Notes under the pieces: generated by a model
What the model saw: only the letters and a program-made list of their open reading frames with translations
Database searches by the model: none
What the model was told of the DNA's origin: nothing
Translations under genes and position numbers: made by a program
Part shown: one piece after another, positions 31,858 through 36,376 of the stretch
Position numbering within the stretch: the stretch's first letter is position 1
Layout: the number at the start of each line of letters is the position of its first letter
Assembly: GCA_910588625.1 (NCBI GenBank)
Contig: CAJUQN010000020.1
Span: forward strand, 1-36,376
DNA length: 36,376 nt
Origin: an uncultured Oscillospiraceae bacterium
GTDB taxonomy: Bacteria; Bacillota; Clostridia; Oscillospirales; Oscillospiraceae
Direction of reading: 5' to 3'

Positions 31858-31878
31858 CACGCAACACAGACGTTTTGT

Positions 31879-31919
31879 GGGGAGCGGCCCTTACTGAGAG
31901 CCGCTCCCCCGCCCTTTTT
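31879..31919 (+). terminator. Hairpin with T-run between oppA and oppB
   Basis: GGGGAGCGGC and GCCGCTCCCC form ten pairs around an 11-base loop, then CGCCCTTTTT. It probably lowers readthrough so that the receptor is made in larger amounts than the permease. Confidence 0.75.
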
Positions 31920-32010
31920 CCTTCCACTCAGATATAACGTAGCCAAAAAACTTCCAAACAAATTCAGCCTTGTTTTGAGGTTTTTTGGCTATCCACTGGG
32001 GGTAATGCTT

Positions 32011-32952
32011 ATGGTAAAATACACATTGAAACGAGTGGGGATGGCCCTGCTCACCCTGCTGCTCATCGTGTTCCTGCTCTTCGTGCTGGTGCGCATCATG
32101 CCCGGCAACCCCTTTCCCTCAGAGCGCATGAGCGCGGAGGCCATTGCGGCCAAGCGGGCGGAGATGGGGCTGGACGACCCCATTCTGGTCCAGTTCGGTC
32201 GATACATGGTTAAGCTCCTCCACGGGGATTTCGGCAACGGCACCTCCCTCTATTACGGCGCGCCCATCAATACGGTTCTGTCCACCGCCATCTCCAACTC
32301 CTTCCGCATCGGCGGCATTGCCATCCTGGTCGGTACAGTGGTGGGCCTGCTGCTGGGCATCGTGGCGGCCCTGAACCGGGGGAAGTTTCTGGACGGCTTT
32401 TGCACCGTGTTCTCCATCATCGGGGTATGCGTGCCGTCCTACGTGTTCCTGATTTTCCTGCAATACTTCTTTTCTTTTAAGATTCCCTACTTTCCCTACT
32501 TTTTCGACGCCAACCGGTTCCTGTTCTCCTCTGTGCTTCCGTCCTTGTCTTTGAGCCTGTTCACCATGTCCACAGTGGCCCGCTTCACCCGGAATGAGAT
32601 GGTGGAGGTCATGGACAGCGATTATGTCCGACTGGCGGAGAGCAAGGGGCTATACGGTTCCACTCTGGTGCGCAAGCACGTCCTGCGCAACGCCCTGGTG
32701 CCCATTGTCACGGTGCTGGCCCCCCTCATCGTGGACCTGCTCACCGGCGCGCTGGTCGTTGAGAAGATTTATGGCATCAACGGCATCGGCAAGCTGATGG
32801 TGGACGCCATCACGGGCGAGGGCGTGGACTACAACTATGTGCTGGCCCTGGGCATCCTCTACTCCGCGCTGTATATCGGGATCATGCTGGTGGTAGACCT
32901 GCTCTATGGCCTTCTCGATCCCCGCATCCGGGTTTCCGCAAAGGAGGGCTGA
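32011..32952 (+). CDS. oppB: Oligopeptide ABC transporter permease OppB
   Basis: The 313-residue permease has six spans and belongs to the binding-protein-dependent permease family. It begins MVKYTLKRVGMALLTLLLIV, typical of OppB/DppB. It has the RIMPGNPF segment after span 1 and the EAA coupling loop DYVRLAESKGLYGSTLVRKH then VLRNALVPIV. The C-terminal YGLLDPRIRVSAKEG is the usual OppB end. The ATG at 32011 follows GGGGG by eight bases; an earlier in-frame ATG at 31975 adds residues (MRFFGYPLGVML) that look non-native. It overlaps no gene and lies 2 bases before oppC. Confidence 0.92.
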   Translation: MVKYTLKRVGMALLTLLLIVFLLFVLVRIMPGNPFPSERMSAEAIAAKRAEMGLDDPILVQFGRYMVKLLHGDFGNGTSLYYGAPINTVLSTAISNSFRIGGIAILVGTVVGLLLGIVAALNRGKFLDGFCTVFSIIGVCVPSYVFLIFLQYFFSFKIPYFPYFFDANRFLFSSVLPSLSLSLFTMSTVARFTRNEMVEVMDSDYVRLAESKGLYGSTLVRKHVLRNALVPIVTVLAPLIVDLLTGALVVEKIYGINGIGKLMVDAITGEGVDYNYVLALGILYSALYIGIMLVVDLLYGLLDPRIRVSAKEG

Positions 32953-32954
32953 GC

Positions 32955-33962
32955 ATGAACAACACACCATACGTGCCCGCCAAGGAGGATTTCCAGTTCC
33001 TCCCCGACCGGGACATCACCACCGATCAGAATTTCGCCTCCCAGGGCTACTGGAAAGGCGTCGCCATCAGCTTTTTCCGCAACAAGCGGGCTGTGGTGGG
33101 TCTGGTCATCGTCCTGCTCATCATGTTCCTGGCCGCCTTTGGGCCTATGATGAACGGCTATAACTATGACACCATCGTGTCCGTCACCAGCGACGAGGGC
33201 AAGCAGATCGTGGCTCAGGGTATCGGGCCCCAGATTTCCGGCGTCATCCAGGGCAGCGGCAAAAACGCCGGGCTGTTCCCGGATCACACCTTCCTGTTCG
33301 GCACCGACGACATGGGCAGGGACCTGTGGACCCGCACCTGGCAGGGCGCCCGGATCTCCCTCATCATCGCCTTTGTCACCATCATCATCGACATGATTAT
33401 CGGTATGAGCTACGGCCTGATTTCCGGCTTCTTTGGCGGTATGACGGACAACATCATGCAGCGTATCGTGGAAATTGGCAACTCCGTGCCCCGGCTGGTC
33501 ATCGTGTCCGTGCTGGCCATCTTCATGCCAAAGGGCATGGTGCTGGTCATCGTGGCGCTACTTCTCACTGAGTGGATTGGTATGAGTAAGATTTCACGCG
33601 CAGAAATGCTCAAGCTCAAGGAGCACGAGTATGTCCTTGCCAGCCGCACCCTGGGGGCGGGCAGCTTCCACATCATTTTCAAGGAGATCCTGCCCAACAC
33701 CATCGGCCCCATCATCACCCAGGTAATGTTTTCCATCCCCACTGCCATCTTCACTGAGGCATTTTTGAGCTTTGTGGGCGTGGGCATCGTACTGCCCCAG
33801 TGCTCCATCGGCTCCCTCATTGAGGCCGGCTTTAACAACATTACCACCCTGCCCTATCAGATTCTGCCACCCATCATCGTGTTGGCCCTTCTGATGCTGG
33901 GCTTCAACTTCATCGGCGACGGCTTCCGGGAGGCTCTGGCCCCCAAACTGGAAGATATGTAA
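32955..33962 (+). CDS. oppC: Oligopeptide ABC transporter permease OppC
   Basis: The 335-residue permease has a long soluble N-terminus (MNNTPYVPAKEDFQFLPDRD), then six spans and an extracellular loop between spans 1 and 2 of about 80 residues, followed by the conserved FLFGTDDMGRDLWTRTWQGA. The EAA loop is REMLK-like: SRAEMLKLKEHEYVLASRTL then GAGSFHIIFKEILPNTIGPI. The C-terminus GDGFREALAPKLEDM is characteristic of OppC. AAGGAGG is at the end of oppB, six to eight bases ahead of the ATG. It pairs with OppB to form the channel. Confidence 0.93.
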   Translation: MNNTPYVPAKEDFQFLPDRDITTDQNFASQGYWKGVAISFFRNKRAVVGLVIVLLIMFLAAFGPMMNGYNYDTIVSVTSDEGKQIVAQGIGPQISGVIQGSGKNAGLFPDHTFLFGTDDMGRDLWTRTWQGARISLIIAFVTIIIDMIIGMSYGLISGFFGGMTDNIMQRIVEIGNSVPRLVIVSVLAIFMPKGMVLVIVALLLTEWIGMSKISRAEMLKLKEHEYVLASRTLGAGSFHIIFKEILPNTIGPIITQVMFSIPTAIFTEAFLSFVGVGIVLPQCSIGSLIEAGFNNITTLPYQILPPIIVLALLMLGFNFIGDGFREALAPKLEDM

Positions 33963-33975
33963 GGAGGGGAGAACA

Positions 33976-35055
33976 TTGGCCAACAAGACGATTTTGGAAA
34001 TCAAGGACCTGGATATCTCCTTCCGCACTAATGCCGGCACTATCCACGCCATCCGGGGCGTGAACCTGGACCTGCAAAAGGGCGAGACCGTGGCTATCGT
34101 GGGCGAGTCCGGTTCCGGAAAGTCGGTGACAATGAAAGCCGCCTGTGGTCTGCTGGACGCAAACGCCACCATCAACAGAGGAGAAGTGCTGTACACCTGC
34201 AACCCGGGAGACGGCCCTGAGCAGACGGTGGACCTGCTGAAAACGCCCAAAAAGCAGCTTAGAAAAAACTTTAACGGCAACCGCATCGCCATGGTGTTCC
34301 AGGATCCCATGACCAGCCTAGACCCCACCATGCAGATCGGCAAACAGATCATGGAGGGGATGATCCTCCACCAGGGGATGTCAAAAGCGGACGCCTGGAA
34401 ACGCTCCGTGAAGCTGTTGGAGCTGGTGGGTATCACCGACGCGGAGAAGCGGATGAAAAACTACCCCCACCAGCTGTCTGGCGGTATGCGCCAGCGGGTG
34501 GTCATCGCCATCGCCCTGTCGGGCAGTCCGGATATCCTGATCTGCGACGAGCCCACCACCGCTCTGGACGTCACCATTCAGGCCAAGATTTTGGAGCTCA
34601 TCAAGGATGTACAGGATCAGTTGGGCCTATCCGTCATCTACATCACCCACGACCTGGGCGTGGTGGCAAAGGTGGCGGACTACGTCAACGTCATGTACGC
34701 CGGAAAAATTGTGGAGGTGGGCAATGTAAACGAAATTTTCTATGAGCCCGCCCACCCTTACACCTGGGGCCTGCTGTCCGCCATGCCCGACCTGGACACC
34801 GACGACGACCGGCTCTACTCCATCCCCGGCAGTCCCCCCAACCTGCTCCACGAGCCAAAGGGCGACGCCTTCACCCCCCGCAACGCCTTTGCCATGAAGA
34901 TTGATGAAAAGGAGGCGCCCCCGCTGTTTAAAATTTCCGACACCCACTACGCCGCTACCTGGCTGCTCCATCCGGACGCGCCAAAGGTGGAACTGCCCGA
35001 GGGGCTCAGAGCCCGGCTGGAGCGGGCCAGAAAGGAGGCGGGAAAATACCTATGA
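33976..35055 (+). CDS. oppD: Oligopeptide ABC transporter ATPase OppD
   Basis: The 359-residue ATPase drives the importer from the cytosol. Motifs: Walker A GESGSGKS (about 49-56), Q-loop VFQDPMTSLDPTMQIG, signature LSGGMRQR, Walker B ILICDEPTTALD, H-loop IYITHDLGVVAKVADYV, and the C-terminal oligopeptide-transporter domain with HPYTWGLLSAMPDLDT and IPGSPPNLLHEPKGDAF. The start is TTG, supported by AAGGAGG seven bases upstream. Its stop overlaps the oppF start (four-base ATGA). Paired with OppF as a heterodimer. Confidence 0.93.
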   Translation: MANKTILEIKDLDISFRTNAGTIHAIRGVNLDLQKGETVAIVGESGSGKSVTMKAACGLLDANATINRGEVLYTCNPGDGPEQTVDLLKTPKKQLRKNFNGNRIAMVFQDPMTSLDPTMQIGKQIMEGMILHQGMSKADAWKRSVKLLELVGITDAEKRMKNYPHQLSGGMRQRVVIAIALSGSPDILICDEPTTALDVTIQAKILELIKDVQDQLGLSVIYITHDLGVVAKVADYVNVMYAGKIVEVGNVNEIFYEPAHPYTWGLLSAMPDLDTDDDRLYSIPGSPPNLLHEPKGDAFTPRNAFAMKIDEKEAPPLFKISDTHYAATWLLHPDAPKVELPEGLRARLERARKEAGKYL

Positions 35056-35987
35056 GCGAAGCGTTATTGAAAGTAGACGGGCTGAAGCAGCATTTCCCTG
35101 TCTCCCGAAAGTTCTCCGTCAAGGCGGTAAACGGCGTTTCTTTTGAAATCTATTCCGGCGAAACCTATGGCCTGGTAGGCGAGTCCGGCTCCGGCAAAAC
35201 TACCATCGGACGTAGTATCATCCGGCTTTATGCCCCTACGGAGGGCTCTATCACCTTCGAGGGCAAGGAAATCTCCGGCAAGCTGGACAAGGACACCCGC
35301 TCCATGCTCCGCCGGGATATGCAAATGATCTTCCAGGACCCCATGTCCAGCCTGAACCCCCGGAAAAAGGTAGGCGACATCATCGGCGAGGGGCTGGACA
35401 TTCACAAGCGGTATTCGACCGCCTCGGAGCGCGCAGAAGCGGTGGGAGCCATGCTGAAAAAGGTAGGGCTTTCCCCCGCCCACGCCGAGCGCTACCCCCA
35501 CCAGTTCTCCGGCGGCCAGCGCCAGCGGGTGGGCATCGCCCGGGCGCTCATCATGAACCCCAAGCTCATCATCGCGGACGAATGCATCTCCGCCCTGGAC
35601 GTGTCCATTCAAGCCCAGGTGGTCAATTTGATGAAAGACATCCAGGAGGAAACCAAGTGCGCCTACCTGTTTATCGCCCATGACCTGTCCATGGTGAAGT
35701 ACATCTCCGACCGCATTGGAGTGCTCCACCTGGGCTATCTGGTGGAGACGGGCGCCACGGAGGAGATTTTCTCCAACCCCATCCACCCCTACACCCGCAG
35801 CCTGCTATCCGCCGTTCCACACCCCAACCCTGAGGTGGAGAAGCGGCGCAAGTCGGTGGCCTACGACAAGAACGCCAGCGGCATCGACTACGAGCAGGGC
35901 GCCGAGCACAACGTGGGCGGCACCCACACGGTGCTTGCCACCGCTCAGGAGCTGTCCCGGTGGACCCGTGAGGCGGCTGGACAATAA
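35052..35987 (+). CDS. oppF: Oligopeptide ABC transporter ATPase OppF
   Basis: The 311-residue ATPase has Walker A GESGSGKTT, Q-loop FQDPMSSLNPRKKVGD, signature FSGGQRQRVGIARAL, Walker B LIIADECISALD and H-loop LFIAHDLSMVKYISDR. The usual DEP after Walker B is DEC here, with the catalytic Glu kept; similar DEC variants occur in clostridial OppF. The C-terminus has HPYTRSLLSAVPHPNPEVEK, the peptide-transporter tail. It overlaps oppD by four bases and is followed by a terminator. It is the last gene of the operon. Confidence 0.93.
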   Translation: MSEALLKVDGLKQHFPVSRKFSVKAVNGVSFEIYSGETYGLVGESGSGKTTIGRSIIRLYAPTEGSITFEGKEISGKLDKDTRSMLRRDMQMIFQDPMSSLNPRKKVGDIIGEGLDIHKRYSTASERAEAVGAMLKKVGLSPAHAERYPHQFSGGQRQRVGIARALIMNPKLIIADECISALDVSIQAQVVNLMKDIQEETKCAYLFIAHDLSMVKYISDRIGVLHLGYLVETGATEEIFSNPIHPYTRSLLSAVPHPNPEVEKRRKSVAYDKNASGIDYEQGAEHNVGGTHTVLATAQELSRWTREAAGQ

Positions 35988-35993
35988 AGCATA

Positions 35994-36030
35994 AAAAGTT
36001 CCCTTGAGGCTACGCTTCAAGGGAACTTTT
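35994..36030 (+). terminator. Terminator of the opp operon
   Basis: AAAAGTTCCCTTGA and TCAAGGGAACTTTT form 14 pairs around a nine-base loop, six bases after the oppF stop. A/T-rich ends on both sides allow bidirectional use. Confidence 0.85.
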
Positions 36031-36036
36031 CTGCCG

Positions 36037-36117
36037 TCAGGGGAACCGGTCCAAGATAGCGTGCAGATGGGCGGTGGTCTCGTTCCGGGTGTGGATGTTT
36101 CCAAAGGTTTCTACCTC
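36037..36117 (-). other. Short minus-strand open tail of unknown identity
   Basis: The minus strand encodes LYEVETFGNIHTRNETTA then HLHAILDRFP and a stop at 36037, right beside the opp terminator. It looks like the C-terminus of a real protein but I cannot name it; upstream it runs into the VirB4-like piece. Convergent with oppF. Confidence 0.3.
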
Positions 36118-36290
36118 ATACAAAATGCCCAACCGCATTGTCTGCTATGACATCAAGGAGCTGGGCAAGCAGCTGAAAAAGTCGGGATGCTGGTGGTGCA
36201 GGACCAGGTGTGGAACCGCGCCGCCCACAAGTCCACCCGGTACTACATTGACGAGCAGCACCGTGCAGCGACACGTTGCTGCAAATAAAC
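36118..36290 (+). pseudogene. VirB4/TraE-like conjugation ATPase fragment, frameshifted and deleted
   Basis: The plus strand encodes NRIVCYDIKELGKQLKK and, after a one-base shift, GMLVVQDQVWNR, joined directly to AAHKSTRYYIDEQH, then it decays to RAATRCCK and a stop. Family members read QDQVWNR, a few more residues, and then a KxTxxYxDExH segment with the catalytic DE. The middle residues are missing and the DE is followed by Q. This is the ATPase domain region downstream of the Walker A piece found at 1-301, but on the opposite strand. Dead gene. Confidence 0.68.
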
Positions 36291-36376
36291 TTTAACTGGG
36301 CTTAGAGCCTGGAAGGAGGTATGTCAGCGCCAGTGATAAAATGTAAGAAAACGCCGAGGAAAAAATGTAATTTTGT

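Noticed and set aside
30301..31860. Long minus-strand frame across oppA rich in Gly, Val, His and Gln
   Set aside because: It is an antisense shadow caused by the strong C-ending codon bias of oppA; composition is not that of a real protein.
36321..36376. Possible start of a gene (ATG after GGAAGGAGGT)
   Set aside because: The ribosome site touches the ATG with no spacing and the frame leaves the window after 18 codons; it may be only part of the conserved element motif.
1..36376. CRISPR arrays, tRNA or rRNA genes
   Set aside because: No regularly spaced repeats, cloverleaf-like or rRNA stretches were seen on either strand.

Overview
The window looks like chromosomal DNA of a GC-rich gut Clostridia species, probably Oscillospirales (Flavonifractor, Pseudoflavonifractor or Lawsonibacter type). 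Reasons: strong AGGAGG ribosome sites, clostridial-style lipoproteins, a FeoAB fusion, an S-layer-homology remnant, and relic pieces of the conjugative elements common in these bacteria. The genus is inference; there is no rRNA gene to settle it.

Positions 1-3040 are a graveyard of mobile-element pieces on both strands: a frameshifted VirB4-like conjugation ATPase, three non-colinear pieces of large serine recombinases, an IS5-type transposase core, the start of a Phd/YefM antitoxin and the start of a RepA_N replication initiator. A second frameshifted VirB4-like piece lies at the extreme right end (about 36118-36290) on the opposite strand, so relic element DNA occurs at both ends of the window.

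Positions 3158-12992 hold a well-preserved Lsr (autoinducer-2 uptake and processing) locus made of two divergent operons. Leftward: lsrR (SorC-type regulator), lsrK (AI-2 kinase), a small cupin and a ureidoglycolate-lyase-like protein. Rightward: lsrA, lsrC, lsrD, lsrB (ABC importer) and lsrF (thiolase/aldolase). No lsrG is present; the cupin and the AllA-like protein occupy the place where an lsrG substitute could be. Good sigma-A type promoters face both ways between lsrR and lsrA, with a CodY-like box on the lsrA side. The expected flow is AI-2 import by LsrACDB, phosphorylation by LsrK, derepression of LsrR by phospho-AI-2, and breakdown by LsrF plus an unidentified isomerase.

Positions 13053-24759 hold an AEC-family permease, an iron(II) uptake pair (a 52-residue Cys-rich FeoB-associated protein followed by a fused FeoA-FeoB), an SLH-domain remnant, an orphan hybrid histidine kinase, an unusual glycosyltransferase with a MarR-like C-terminal domain, a GtrA membrane protein, thiamine pyrophosphokinase and a MATE exporter. 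Several intergenic stretches keep only the 3' end of a lost gene, sometimes with its terminator.

Positions 24858-29772 hold a 1071-residue Sel1-repeat protein with a clear three-repeat superunit, a secreted-type or cytosolic carbohydrate-binding-like (F5/8 type C) protein, and an RlmA-type rRNA methyltransferase. Positions 30041-36030 hold a complete oligopeptide importer, oppABCDF, with its own promoter, an internal hairpin after oppA and a terminal hairpin.
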